A stretch of DNA of 64,000 nt from Tubulanus polymorphus. Its lineage: Eukaryota > Nemertea > Palaeonemertea > Tubulaniformes > Tubulanidae. The first letter of the stretch is position 1. Each line of letters begins with the position of its first letter. The notes under the pieces were generated by a model, which was not told the DNA's origin, did not search any database, and worked only from the letters and a program-made list of their open reading frames with translations. Location of the stretch: NCBI RefSeq assembly GCF_964204645.1, contig NC_134036.1, forward strand, positions 9,162,704 to 9,226,703, read 5' to 3'. The translations under genes were made by a program, and so were the position numbers. Below are positions 53,380 through 63,115 of the stretch, piece by piece.

Positions 53380-56300
53380 ATGGAAGCAAATAAATACTAC
53401 TGTCCAACATACAATATCGATATAGACAAGTCTCAAAAAGCAAGACACAATAAAACTATAACACATTTAGAGAATAAATTGAAACTAGAATATAAAGATG
53501 ATATATTAGAAACTAAATTAGAAGAATTAAAGAATGAAAAAGAAACATATAAATGTGATACATGTAATCAATCATTCAGTGATAAAAGATATTATAAAGA
53601 ACATTTAAAATCTATAAGTCATATTAGAAATAAGAATAATGATATTTTAGGTGAAGATTATTTTGATAATGATAACGATAAGAAACAGAAGACAATTAAA
53701 AGAATACAAAATAAATTAAACAATAAAAGACCATATATGGAAGATGTAAGAAATTATATTAATTCATTAGATAATAAAAAAGATATAGAGATAACCGAAG
53801 CATTTAAAAGTGATATTGGTCCAGCAGCTATTGAGTTTAAATTTCATAAAAGTAAAACATTAGAAGAAAATAAAAAACATTTAGAAAATATGAAAGAAAT
53901 AATAAAAATAATTACAGATGTTGAATATCCTAAAATTAGTATATCAGTTAAAGTAAAGTTTATAAAATCTGAAGATAAACCAATATATAATATAAATTCT
54001 CATTCACAACATATTATATCTAAACAACATATAGATGATAAATTAGATAAATGTTATAATGAAGTAAAAACTAAAATAGAAGAGAAATATTTTGAAGGAT
54101 CTGGTTTAATATTTGATGAAATAATATTTATAACTTTACATGTTTATAACACAAAATATAATAAGTTAACTAAATCAAAACCAATTGATGAAAATAATTT
54201 ATCATATTATAAAGAACCTGATATTGAAGCATCAAGTTATATTAAACTACCATTTAAAACTAATGCTGTAATAAATATACAAAATGAAGATGATAAATGT
54301 TTTCTATGGGCTATAATAAGTTGCTTACATCCAGTTGAAGATTAAAATAAACATACTTATAGATTAACTCATTATAAACCATTTGAAAATAATTATAAGA
54401 TAGATAAGTATCCTGTTAGAATTAAAAATATTCCAAAAATAGAAAGAGATAATCATTTAAAGATAAATGTATTTGATTTAATCAAATTACCAAATACAAA
54501 AGGAAATAATATTAAACATTATACATTAGAACCTTTATACCTATCAAAAGATTATGATTCAAACGATGTTATAGATATATTATATTATGAGAATCATTAC
54601 ATGTGGATTAAACAAATAGATTTATTTTTCAAATCAGAAAATGATCACCATAATAAAATATATCTATGTAGAAAATGTTTACATAAATTTAGTAATGAAA
54701 GTACATTATTAAATCATAAACAACTATGTGATAATCATGATTATTGTAAATTAGTTTTACCAAATGAAAAAGATAAAATATTAGAATTCAAAAAATATGA
54801 TTACAAAAATAAAGTACCATTTGTAATATATGGAGATTTTGAATCATTAAATAAAGAATTAACAGATAAAGATAGAAAAGATATATATTATAAAAGAAAG
54901 AAATTAAATTCTAATGAAAGTGATTATTCAGAAGAACCACCAAAAACAAATACTATTAAAAAGATTCATCAATCAGCTGCTGCTTTCGGGTTATATATAA
55001 AATCTGATTATCCAGAACTAATTGAAAGTGAATATTATCATTATAGAAATGAAAATGTTATCAATCATTTTTGTGACTTATTAATTGAATATGAAATAAG
55101 ATTTAATGAAAAGTTGAATACAAATAAAGAAATAATTATGACAGAAGAAGATAAAGAAGAATTTGAGTTTGCAGATAAATGTTATTATTGTGAAAAGATA
55201 TTTAATTATAAAGATAAAAAAGTAAGAGACCATGATCATTTGAATGGAAAGTTTAGAGGCGCTGCACATGAGAATTGCAATTTACAAGCCAAAAAAGTAA
55301 ATTTTGTCCCCATTATATTTCACAATTTATCGGGGTATGACGCGCATTTATTCATTAAGCAACTGTGTCATAAAATAGAAGAAATCAATAATGAAATAGA
55401 AAGATTAAATTCAAATAGATTAAAAGATGACAAAGTATCAACTTATAAATTTAAAATACTAGCTAAAACATCCGAGAATTATATATCTTTCCAATTTGGG
55501 TGTTTAAGATTTATAGATTCATATAGATTTTTAAATAGTTCATTAGATAACTTATCTAAATCATTAGTTGATGATGAATTAAAGATATTAAAAGAATATT
55601 ACCCAAATAATGATGATTTTAAATTAATGAGATATAAAGGAGCGATTCCATATTCTTTCTATAAAAATCATAATGATTTTAAAATAACTGAATTATTGAA
55701 AGAACAATTCTATGATGAATTAAAAAATGAATATGTTAAAGATGAAGTTTATAATAGAACATTGAATATTTGGAATCATTTCAAAATAGAAAATCATGGT
55801 CAATTAGTAGATTTATATTTAAAATCAGATGTATTATTATTAACCGATATATTCGAAAGGTTTAGAGATGTAAACTTAAAATATTTCAATATTGATCCTT
55901 GTCATTGTTATTCATCACCAGGATTAACATGGGATTGTGGATTAAAATTTACAGATATAAAAATGGATTTGTTAACAAATATAGATCAATTACTATTATT
56001 TGAAAAATCTATAAGAGGAGGTGTTTCAGGTGTATTGGGTGATAGATATTTCAATGTAAATGATAATCCTGGATATAAATTATTATACATAGATGCAAAT
56101 AATCTTTATGGTTGGGCAATGATGGAACCACAACCTTATGGGATGTTTGAAATAACTGAAGTTTTACAAATTGATAAATTTGATTGGAAGAAAAGAATCC
56201 TAGATATTGCAGATGATTCAGATATTGGTTACTTCTTTGTTGTAGATTTAGAATATCCTGAAAATATTAAATTCAAATCTAGAAATCTAGCATATTGTCC

Positions 56301-57416
56301 CGAACATAAAACTGTTAAACATGAAGAATTATCAAATTATCAAAAAAGAATTAAACCTGAAAATCATATTCATACTGAAAAGTTAATGGTAACTCAAGAA
56401 GATAAATATAATTACGTTGTGCATTATAGAATGTTGAAGTTTTATTTGAATCAAGGAATAATATTAAAAAAGTACATAGATATATTTCATTCAATCAATC
56501 GAAGTGGTTAGAAAAATATATAGATTTTAACACCAAACAGAGAACTGAAGCAAAAACTGATTTTGAAAAAGATTTTTTTAAGTTAATGAACAATGCGTTC
56601 TATGGTAAGACTTGTGAAAATATTAGAAATCGAAATGATATTGAGTTAGTTAGTAATGGTAAAAGGATAAGGCATTTACAATCATATCCTAAGTTTTTAG
56701 GTAACAGAATATTTGATGAAAATTTAGCAGCAGTTAAAATGAGAAGAACAAGTATGAAATTCAATAAACCAATCTATGTTGGTGCATCAGTTTTAGAATT
56801 ATCAAAATTACTAATGTATGAATTCTATTATAATATATTACAACCACTTTTTGGAGAAAAACACATAGAAATATTATATTTTGATACAGATTCTTACATA
56901 TTAAAGATAAAAACTGATAACATAACAGATGATTTAAAAATATTAAAACACCATTTTGATTTTAGTAACTATCCTAAAGATCATGAATTGTTTAGCAATG
57001 ATAATAAAAAAGTTCCTGGGAAGTTTAAGGATGAATTAGGTGGTGAAGAAATGATAGAGTTCATTGGTATTAGATCTAAAATGTATTCATATAAAACTAA
57101 AGAACATGAAGCTAAAAAGTTAAAAGGAATAACGAAAAATGTAGTAGAAAAGAATATTCATTTCAAAGATTACATCAATTGTATATTCAAAGAAGAAGTT
57201 AGAAAACATAAAATGAAATGTTTAAGATCTGAAGATCATGAAATGTTTATTGAAGAAATTGAAAAGATAAGTCTAAACCCATTTGATGATAAAAGATATA
57301 TTTTAGATGATGGAATCCACACAGTCGCATATGGTTGCAATTTAGATGAATATATAAAATGCAAAAGAGAAGAAACAAAAGAAAATGAGATTATGAAAAG
57401 GATTCTAGCGTGTTAA
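53380..57416 (+). pseudogene. polB: Protein-primed-type DNA polymerase B with zinc fingers and HNH insert, intein-free; one stop and one frameshift
   Basis: About 1345 codons. Order: zinc-finger motifs near residues 9-28 and 66-86 (CDTCNQSFSDKRYYKEH), a Lys-rich helical region, CFLWAIISCLHP near 310, a C2H2-like finger near 430 (CRKCLHKFSNESTLLNH), exonuclease I (YGDFES), an HNH/endonuclease-VII-like block near 600-635 (CYYCEKIF, RDHDHLNGKFRGAAHENC), exonuclease II (NLSGYDAHLF) and III (LYLKSDVLLL), motif A (LYIDANNLYGWAMM), motif B (NNAFYGKTCENI) and motif C (YFDTDSYIL). Lesions: an in-frame TAA at 54343-54345 and a one-base loss in an A-run near 56472. Catalytic residues are all present. 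Expected to replicate the element from a terminal protein; it may include the primer-attachment function, which I cannot locate. Confidence 0.88.
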
Positions 57417-57444
57417 TAAATTTCAATAAAAATTTGTATAATAA

Positions 57445-57786
57445 ATGGAGAGTAAACAAGTACACAGTGAATTCTTAGATAGAATTAAAGATACCACAAA
57501 TGTAAAATCTGTAGATTATAAATTCAAAAAGTTAACAGAATTAACAATTCACAAGAAATATTTAATTACAAATATTGTTACAGTTACTAACAAATATGGA
57601 GATAAATTAGTAATTCATTTAGAATATGAAGGATTAAAAGGAAATAAATATAAATTCAGAACTTATTTACCAGATAGATTTCATAGATTATCAAGTGAAG
57701 ATTTAGAAGAATTATGTTCTGGAGATTTCTATTTCGTATACAAAGGTAAGAATGAAAAAGGACACCATGAAATAGATTTCGAATAA
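57445..57786 (+). CDS. 113-aa conserved protein, possibly OB-fold ssDNA-binding
   Basis: Starts at ATAATAAATG 28 bases after the polB stop. Soluble, mixed charge, strand-rich. Features TELTIHKKYLITNIVTVTNK, then KLVIHLEYEG, YLPDRFHRLSSEDLEEL and GDFYFVYKGK. A beta-barrel-like pattern with 'NKYG', 'YLPxRF' and 'hhYKG' recurs, as far as I recall, in small proteins next to polB in other invertebrate elements; ssDNA binding is my inference from position and strand pattern. It is absent from the left copy, where the plus-strand zinc-ribbon gene lies instead. Confidence 0.6.
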   Translation: MESKQVHSEFLDRIKDTTNVKSVDYKFKKLTELTIHKKYLITNIVTVTNKYGDKLVIHLEYEGLKGNKYKFRTYLPDRFHRLSSEDLEELCSGDFYFVYKGKNEKGHHEIDFE

Positions 57787-57803
57787 GAAAATATGTAAAA
57801 TAA

Positions 57804-58562
57804 ATGGCGGAATTAAAAGAATACAGAATATTTGTAGATTCTAGAAGGCTTACAAATTATAAATCTCATAATTTACTAGTACAATTAGATAGAGAATTTA
57901 AGAATTGTGTAGATTTAAAATTAGTAAATATAAGTTTATGTAATTCTTTTTACAATATATCGAATAAAACTATTGAACATAATACTTTTTTAATTCATAT
58001 TAGAAGTATAAATAAATGGTTTCATCTATTTCTAAGACCAGGATTATATAATTTAGAAACATTAGCTCAAGAAATTAATCGTAGAGCACGGTTGAAAATT
58101 AAAAGTGAAGATAAATTTTTAATTAAATTTAGTAAAAGTGATAGCTCAAATAGAATTAAAATAAAAGTATTTGATGAAAGTCAACATGCATTTATGGTAA
58201 AAAAACCTATAGCTAAATTGCTAGGAATTGAACCAGATGTTGTTACAGTAAACGCAGAAGGCAGCTCAAATATAATACCTTTTACACACTTTTATATTTA
58301 TTGCAATTTAATCGAGCCTACAAAAACTTTCGAAGCAACTAAAGAACCATTTTGTAATTTTAGTATACTAAATATTTTACCAATAAAAAATGTTAAACAA
58401 TTTGGAACGCAAATAAATTATAATTTAACTGAATGTGATTTTAAACCTTGCATTCCTAAATTTAATAATTTTAAATTAGAAATAAGAAATCATAATGGTT
58501 ATTTAATTGATTTGAATAACTTTCCTGTGATATATGAATTAGTTATAAGATGTAAAGAGTAA
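57804..58562 (+). CDS. Penton-like (minor capsid) protein, intact
   Basis: 252 residues, starting at AAAATAAATG. Segments: EYRIFVDSRRLTNYKSHNLL, a KLVNISLCNSFYNI strand, FHLFLRPGLYNLETLAQEIN near residue 75, KLLGI near 145, FTHFYIYCNLIEP near 165, and a conserved C-terminal strand region FKPCIPKFNNFKLEIRNHNG followed by FPVIYELVIRC. No membrane segments. This strand-rich layout, and its place two genes after polB in a capsid-encoding element, fits the single-jelly-roll penton of Polintons, which would occupy capsid vertices. The left copy (3375-4166) is frameshifted. The assignment rests on pattern, not on a structural comparison. Confidence 0.65.
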   Translation: MAELKEYRIFVDSRRLTNYKSHNLLVQLDREFKNCVDLKLVNISLCNSFYNISNKTIEHNTFLIHIRSINKWFHLFLRPGLYNLETLAQEINRRARLKIKSEDKFLIKFSKSDSSNRIKIKVFDESQHAFMVKKPIAKLLGIEPDVVTVNAEGSSNIIPFTHFYIYCNLIEPTKTFEATKEPFCNFSILNILPIKNVKQFGTQINYNLTECDFKPCIPKFNNFKLEIRNHNGYLIDLNNFPVIYELVIRCKE

Positions 58563-58581
58563 TTTTTTTATTATATAAATG
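58562..58581 (+). promoter_or_regulatory. Late-type promoter, 119-aa gene
   Basis: AATTTTTTT then ATTATATAAATG, starting two bases into the region after the penton stop. Confidence 0.55.
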
Positions 58582-58938
58582 AATATAACTGTTGGACCGA
58601 GTATATGTTTTGGGTTTGATTTTAAACGTGAGAAAGAAATGAAATTTAACATTAATGATGTAATAACACATATCAAAAATGTTGTATTTTCTAATGAAAC
58701 AACATTTGAGTATGAAACAACAATTGATAAAGAAACTTTAAATGTAGAAAAGATTACTAATTTAATTAGAGAATCTTTAAGATTTTATGAATTAGATGAA
58801 GATTTTATCATCGATGATATTTAAAAAATAATAATTGAAATATATGATAATCATAAAACTAGTAATGAAATAAATGTTGAATTAATCATAAATAAGTTAA
58901 CTAAATATTTTGATGATAGTAATTTTTTTGATAAATAA
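58579..58938 (+). pseudogene. 119-aa conserved viral protein, nonsense at codon 82
   Basis: Starts at TTTTTTTATTATATAAATG. Nearly identical to the intact left gene (2999-3358) before and after a TAA at 58822-58824, where the left copy has Lys. The downstream part keeps the frame to 58938, so only one base is affected. The 81-residue product would lack the C-terminal helix. Function unknown. Confidence 0.65.
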
Positions 58939-58941
58939 ATG
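58919..58941 (+). promoter_or_regulatory. Late-type promoter, 73-aa gene
   Basis: GTAATTTTTTTG then ATAAATAAATG; identical in layout to 3018-2996 of the left copy. Confidence 0.55.
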
Positions 58942-59161
58942 AGTGATAATAAGTGGATAATAACTGGATTATATAATGGCGCATTATTATCAGTTGGAAC
59001 TGTTGGTTATTCAATGGTATTAAAAAAAAGTATTCAAAATGGGAAGTGTTAATGTTGATAGATTTGATATAAATGATATTTTAAAATTAACATTAGCAGT
59101 TACTTTATCTAATTTAACTATTGATTACTTGGAAAAACAAAAATATATTCCTCCCATATAA
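58939..59161 (+). pseudogene. 73-aa membrane protein, one-base insertion
   Basis: ATG behind TTTTTTTGATAAATAAATG, directly after the 119-aa gene. Matches 2777-2998: MSDNKWIITGLYNGALLSVG and the second hydrophobic segment are both present. An extra A in the A-run near 59026-59033 (eight against seven) shifts the frame. The length of 223 nt instead of 222 shows this as the only indel. Confidence 0.6.
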
Positions 59162-59166
59162 ATGTA

Positions 59167-59189
59167 TAATTTTTGTTGCTAAATAAATG
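59167..59189 (+). promoter_or_regulatory. Late-type promoter, 140-aa gene
   Basis: TAATTTTTG then TTGCTAAATAAATG. Confidence 0.55.
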
Positions 59190-59609
59190 GCTTCTGCAAT
59201 TATAACTATTATAGGATCAGCAATTGTTAACGCTTTAGCATTTACTGGTGGTGGATATTTATTTAAACATATTGATAAAAATGGATCATTAACAGAACAA
59301 AAAAGACATAATTTAGCGTTAGAGAAATATAATAAAGATGCAGAAGAATATAGAGAAAAGAGACAAAACTATATGGATTATATTAACAAAGAATTATATG
59401 ATCAGAAGATTTCACACAGAGATTTTCAATCAGTTGATGATGCAATGAGTTTATATAACGCAGTAACCAATAAAGAAAAATTACATCTATACAAACCTAA
59501 ATTATCAGATTATTATACCCCAAGTAAAGAACAACAGAAATATGAAATAATATGGATTTTAGGTGGAACTGTTATTGTTATATTTGTTGCTTATAAGTTT
59601 ACTAATTAG
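59187..59609 (+). CDS. 140-aa membrane protein with TM segments at both ends
   Basis: Ortholog of 2330-2752 and intact. N-terminal membrane helix (SAIITIIGSAIVNALAFTGG), charged helical region, then the invariant segment YMDYINKELYDQKISHRDFQ, and a C-terminal membrane helix (IIWILGGTVIVIFVAYKF). Starts at TTGCTAAATAAATG. Both copies conserve the middle more than the ends, so the middle is probably an interaction region. Family unknown. Confidence 0.75.
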   Translation: MASAIITIIGSAIVNALAFTGGGYLFKHIDKNGSLTEQKRHNLALEKYNKDAEEYREKRQNYMDYINKELYDQKISHRDFQSVDDAMSLYNAVTNKEKLHLYKPKLSDYYTPSKEQQKYEIIWILGGTVIVIFVAYKFTN

Positions 59610-59631
59610 TAATTTTTATTCTAAATAAATG
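59609..59631 (+). promoter_or_regulatory. Late-type promoter, 136-aa gene
   Basis: GTAATTTTTATTC then TAAATAAATG, overlapping the end of the 140-aa gene. Confidence 0.55.
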
Positions 59632-60039
59632 GAAGATAAAGTTGATAGTATTGATATTATTCCTCATGATATAAATAAAACTAAATTAAAAACATATTTA
59701 GAAAAACAAATATTAGAATTTGAAAGTGACTTAAAGATAAAAAAGAAAAAATATTTAAAAAGTAAAATTATATATTATTTGATTATAAGTGGTTCGGTTA
59801 CAATTAGTTCTGTAATAACATTTCTAGCAATATTTAGTCCATTAACACCTTTAGCTATATCAATTGGTGTATTAGGATTAAGTTCAAGTGTTTTAACTGG
59901 TATAAGTTCAAAATTAAATATAAAAAGTAATAAAGAAAAAATTAAAACTAATATAAAAGAAATTAATAAATTGAAGAACACACTAGATTATATAATAAGT
60001 TTAAATGGTCATATAACAGTTGAAGAACAAGATAAATGA
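59629..60039 (+). CDS. 136-aa double-TM protein with flanking coiled coils
   Basis: Starts at TTCTAAATAAATG. Residues 1-50 are charged and helical (IDIIPHDINKTKL...). About 50-68 and 73-95 are two membrane helices (YYLIISGSVTISSVITFLA; LAISIGVLGLSSSVLTGI). About 96-136 form a Lys-rich coiled coil. A hairpin in the membrane with both ends on the same side is likely. It stops at TGA, where the left copy has a sense codon and eight more residues, so the last turn is lost here. Family unknown. Confidence 0.7.
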   Translation: MEDKVDSIDIIPHDINKTKLKTYLEKQILEFESDLKIKKKKYLKSKIIYYLIISGSVTISSVITFLAIFSPLTPLAISIGVLGLSSSVLTGISSKLNIKSNKEKIKTNIKEINKLKNTLDYIISLNGHITVEEQDK

Positions 60040-60059
60040 TTAAAAGAATTAATAAATTA

Positions 60060-60082
60060 TTAATTTTTTAGTTATATAAATG
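60060..60082 (+). promoter_or_regulatory. Late-type promoter, 433-aa gene
   Basis: TTAATTTTTTAG then TTATATAAATG. Confidence 0.55.
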
Positions 60083-61381
60083 GGGTTTCCAAAAGCTTTC
60101 CAATATAATAAATCAATTAAATATAATATTCCGGCAATAGATTTTAAGAAAAATATTACATATAAAAATATAGTTTTAAATTCATTAACTAATTTAGAAA
60201 TTTATGTTAATGAATCACAGTTTTTTATTTCTAAAATGGAAAATATATTTAATACATATGAAGTTACTTTTACTCGAGATGAATATCATATATATAAAGT
60301 AAAATCTAATATGAAGTATTGGCAGAATCAATTAAATTTTGCTGTTTATTGTGCAACAACAGGATGTGGAATAAGTTGGAATGATCATTTAAATAACTTA
60401 GATAAAAATTTGAAGTATTCTGATTTAAAATTAATTCACACAATATTTAGATTTCACACATATTTTCAAATCAGAATAATATTAAATGAATTAGAATGTC
60501 CTTTACCCGGGTCTAAATATTTTAAAGAATTGGATAATAATATTAATATATCCAAGTTTTATAAAATATGTAATGAATTTAATATAAATATTAATTCCGA
60601 TTTTAGAGCGCATGGTAAATTACAAGGTGTTGGTGAAGAGTTTGAAATAAAAAGAATTGATTATATGCATAGAATTTCAGCTTGTCATAATTATAAAATT
60701 GATAATAATAATGGTTGGGTTAATTTCATTTTAGAAAATGGTGAAGGTTTTACAAAATCAGGTATACAAAGAATAAATCAATCTATTAGAATTTATTTGA
60801 TATGTATTTTAGGTGCGCAAGTTGAAACAAGATCCCCAATAATTGGAAATGATAACACTTCATTCGATGCGCAGAAACAGTTTAAAGTTTTATTTGAAGA
60901 TTCCATACATGATGATAAAAATAGATCGATTCCAGAAAACATTATAAGATATCAAAATTATTTAGATAAATCTCATGTAAGACTAAATTATTGTATAGGC
61001 CCTAATCTATTAATTATTTCTAATGATTTAGTATTGAAGATGGGAAATATAATTGGTTATAATAATCTAATTAAAACTGCAACAATAAATAATTCATTTG
61101 GGTTAAATGATATAAATAAAAAGATTATTACTGCTCCAAAATTAATGGAAGGTGAAAAAAATAAAAAACACATTCAATCAACAGAAACTAAAACTAAGAA
61201 TATTAAATTGGTTAATGATTCCAAAATAAAAGATTACAATACATCAGAAAATAATAGAACTGATATTATTCAACATGATATAATTAAAACTAATGATGAT
61301 AATAAATCCCATGAAAATACTAAATTAGCTATAACTTGTATAGGAATTGTAATCGGAGGAATATTATATTTTAAATTTTAA
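60080..61381 (+). CDS. 433-aa tail-anchored viral protein
   Basis: Intact ortholog of 558-1859; starts at TTTTTTAGTTATATAAATG. The mostly soluble body has a conserved Cys-containing segment (VYCATTGCGISWNDHL, residues 88-103), FRFHTYFQIRIILNELECPL near 130, INQSIRIYLICILGAQVETR near 240, and CIGPNLLIISNDLVLK near 315. A low-complexity Lys/Asn/Thr linker (370-410) and a C-terminal membrane anchor (AITCIGIVIGGILYFKF) follow. It is always next to the 563-aa gene. I believe comparable proteins occur in other Polinton-like elements of aquatic invertebrates, but I cannot name a function. A tail-anchored virion or membrane-remodelling protein is plausible. Confidence 0.75.
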   Translation: MGFPKAFQYNKSIKYNIPAIDFKKNITYKNIVLNSLTNLEIYVNESQFFISKMENIFNTYEVTFTRDEYHIYKVKSNMKYWQNQLNFAVYCATTGCGISWNDHLNNLDKNLKYSDLKLIHTIFRFHTYFQIRIILNELECPLPGSKYFKELDNNINISKFYKICNEFNININSDFRAHGKLQGVGEEFEIKRIDYMHRISACHNYKIDNNNGWVNFILENGEGFTKSGIQRINQSIRIYLICILGAQVETRSPIIGNDNTSFDAQKQFKVLFEDSIHDDKNRSIPENIIRYQNYLDKSHVRLNYCIGPNLLIISNDLVLKMGNIIGYNNLIKTATINNSFGLNDINKKIITAPKLMEGEKNKKHIQSTETKTKNIKLVNDSKIKDYNTSENNRTDIIQHDIIKTNDDNKSHENTKLAITCIGIVIGGILYFKF

Positions 61382-61399
61382 TTTTTTATTATGTAAATG
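61379..61399 (+). promoter_or_regulatory. Late-type promoter, 563-aa gene
   Basis: TAATTTTTTATTATGTAAATG, overlapping the stop of the 433-aa gene. Confidence 0.55.
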
Positions 61400-63088
61400 G
61401 ATGTAGAAGGTGGAGAAGATTATGAAATGGGAGAAATGGGAAATGATAATGAAGGATATATTGATGATGATTATAATGATGCAGAAACTAATATTGATAA
61501 TAATGATGAATCAGCATATAATACTAATTTAGGTGAAGAAGATGATTATGATGATGATTATGATGATGATCCCGAATTACGTGAAAAATTAAATAAATAT
61601 TTAGAAGCTCCTGAAAGGGGTAGAATTTCAACTAGAAGAGAAAGAAAAGAATTTATGAAACTATTAGTAGAACAACAAGAAAAATATCCTGATAAACCTA
61701 TGGAATTATATAGAATGAAATCTAGAGTAACAGATACAATTGTTAACGAATTATTACCAAAAGTTGTAATAGATGAAATTGATACTGAAGATGTTGTAGA
61801 ACAAATTTTTAAAGATGACCCATATTTCACAAATAATTTAGAATTTAAAAATGATTCATGGTATTATAATGTTAATTTAAATAACAAAATTGTATCAATT
61901 CAATTATCTAAAATGGGTCAAGAAAATATTTATGAACCTGGAATGCGAGCATTATCTACAATTGAAAGTTCAAAAGGTGGTAGAGAATTTCTCAGAATTA
62001 TATGGAATGCACTCGATAGAGTAAATGAAGAAGAACCAATTCCTAATATTGATATAAACAAATATTCACCATTTAAAAATCCAAATCCTACTGATTTTGA
62101 TCCAGAAATGGAAGAGAATAGAAATCAATTAGATAAATTAAGATCTTCAACACCCGAAACATCGAGAAGAGACACTCAACAAATTGATAATGATTCAAGT
62201 CAATTACAATTAACATTAGAAAAACAAATTAATAGATTAAGTGATTCAGAAGAAGAAATGAATAGTACTGGAATAAATCAACTGCAATATTTACTAGAAA
62301 AAGGATTATTTGATTTAACTGATGATGAATTAGAAGCATTTCCTGAACAAGCACGTAGAGAAATTAAAGGTATGCAAGAATCAGCTGATAAAATTGCGCA
62401 TGATAAAAGTATAAGAGATTTTAAAATTAGAACTTTAGAAAAAGAATTAACTGATAAAAATAAAGAAATAGAACGATTAAAGTCTGATTTAGATCATCAA
62501 GTAATTGATGAAATAGAATATAGGCAAAAAGAATTACGTTTAGAAAAAGAAATAGATGATTTAAAATATAACAAAGAATTACAGGAAAAAGAAAGAGATA
62601 CATTATTAAAATTATATGATAATAATATTAATAGATTAAAAGTTATTTTTAAAGATTTGTTGATTAAACCAGATTCTGAAATATCATTAAAAGACAGAAT
62701 AAAGTTATTATTTAAATTAGAAGGTATAACAATTCTTTCAATTCTAACAGCTGTAACTATGTTATTTACAACAATTGGTTTAGCTATATCAAATGCTTTA
62801 AAATCTACTCCTACTCCAAATAAACCGGATAAACCTCCAGGTAATAATTCTATACAAGATAAAGTTAAAGATGGTTTAAAGAAATTAGCAAAATATTTAT
62901 GGGAACTATCAAAGAAATCTGCTGCAGCATTGCCAGGAGTTATTGCTTCAATTGTTGGTTTTGTTTTAAAATCTGCAGGAAACATTATTAACTTTGCTGC
63001 TGAACATATTATTTTATTTTTAATTACAGTTGTAAGTGCTATTATTTTTGGGTTAGTAAATATGATATCAAAAAATATCAAAAAATAA
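61397..63088 (+). CDS. 563-aa acidic / coiled-coil protein with C-terminal membrane region
   Basis: Starts at TTTTTTATTATGTAAATG. Residues 1-60 are very acidic (DDYDDDYDDDPELRE). About 60-280 form a globular part with DPYFTNNLEFKNDSWYYNV. About 290-415 are a long coiled coil (Lys/Glu heptads). From about 435 there is a hydrophobic helix (ITILSILTAVTMLFTTIGLA), a Pro/Lys-rich loop (TPTPNKPDKPPGNN), then an amphipathic/hydrophobic tail (SAAALPGVIASIVGFVLKSA; IILFLITVVSAIIFGLV). The AALPG-I-S-V hydrophobic tail behind a proline/glycine linker recurs, as I recall, in large proteins of other Polinton-type elements. Possibly a minor virion or membrane-entry component; no function is established. 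The left copy is represented only by 1-541. Confidence 0.75.
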   Translation: MDVEGGEDYEMGEMGNDNEGYIDDDYNDAETNIDNNDESAYNTNLGEEDDYDDDYDDDPELREKLNKYLEAPERGRISTRRERKEFMKLLVEQQEKYPDKPMELYRMKSRVTDTIVNELLPKVVIDEIDTEDVVEQIFKDDPYFTNNLEFKNDSWYYNVNLNNKIVSIQLSKMGQENIYEPGMRALSTIESSKGGREFLRIIWNALDRVNEEEPIPNIDINKYSPFKNPNPTDFDPEMEENRNQLDKLRSSTPETSRRDTQQIDNDSSQLQLTLEKQINRLSDSEEEMNSTGINQLQYLLEKGLFDLTDDELEAFPEQARREIKGMQESADKIAHDKSIRDFKIRTLEKELTDKNKEIERLKSDLDHQVIDEIEYRQKELRLEKEIDDLKYNKELQEKERDTLLKLYDNNINRLKVIFKDLLIKPDSEISLKDRIKLLFKLEGITILSILTAVTMLFTTIGLAISNALKSTPTPNKPDKPPGNNSIQDKVKDGLKKLAKYLWELSKKSAAALPGVIASIVGFVLKSAGNIINFAAEHIILFLITVVSAIIFGLVNMISKNIKK

Positions 63089-63092
63089 ATAA

Positions 63093-63115
63093 TTAATTTT
63101 TTTGTTAAATAAATG
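63093..63115 (+). promoter_or_regulatory. Late-type promoter, capsid-like gene
   Basis: TTAATTTTTTTG then TTAAATAAATG. Confidence 0.55.

Noticed and set aside
60080-61381. Assigning the 433-aa protein a named function such as a receptor-binding or fusion protein
   Set aside because: There is no signal peptide, fusion peptide or recognised fold; only a tail anchor can be seen.
62497-63081. Minus-strand frame of 194 codons opposite the 563-aa gene
   Set aside because: A shadow of an AT-rich coding sequence; the plus-strand frame has the promoter, the domain layout and synteny.
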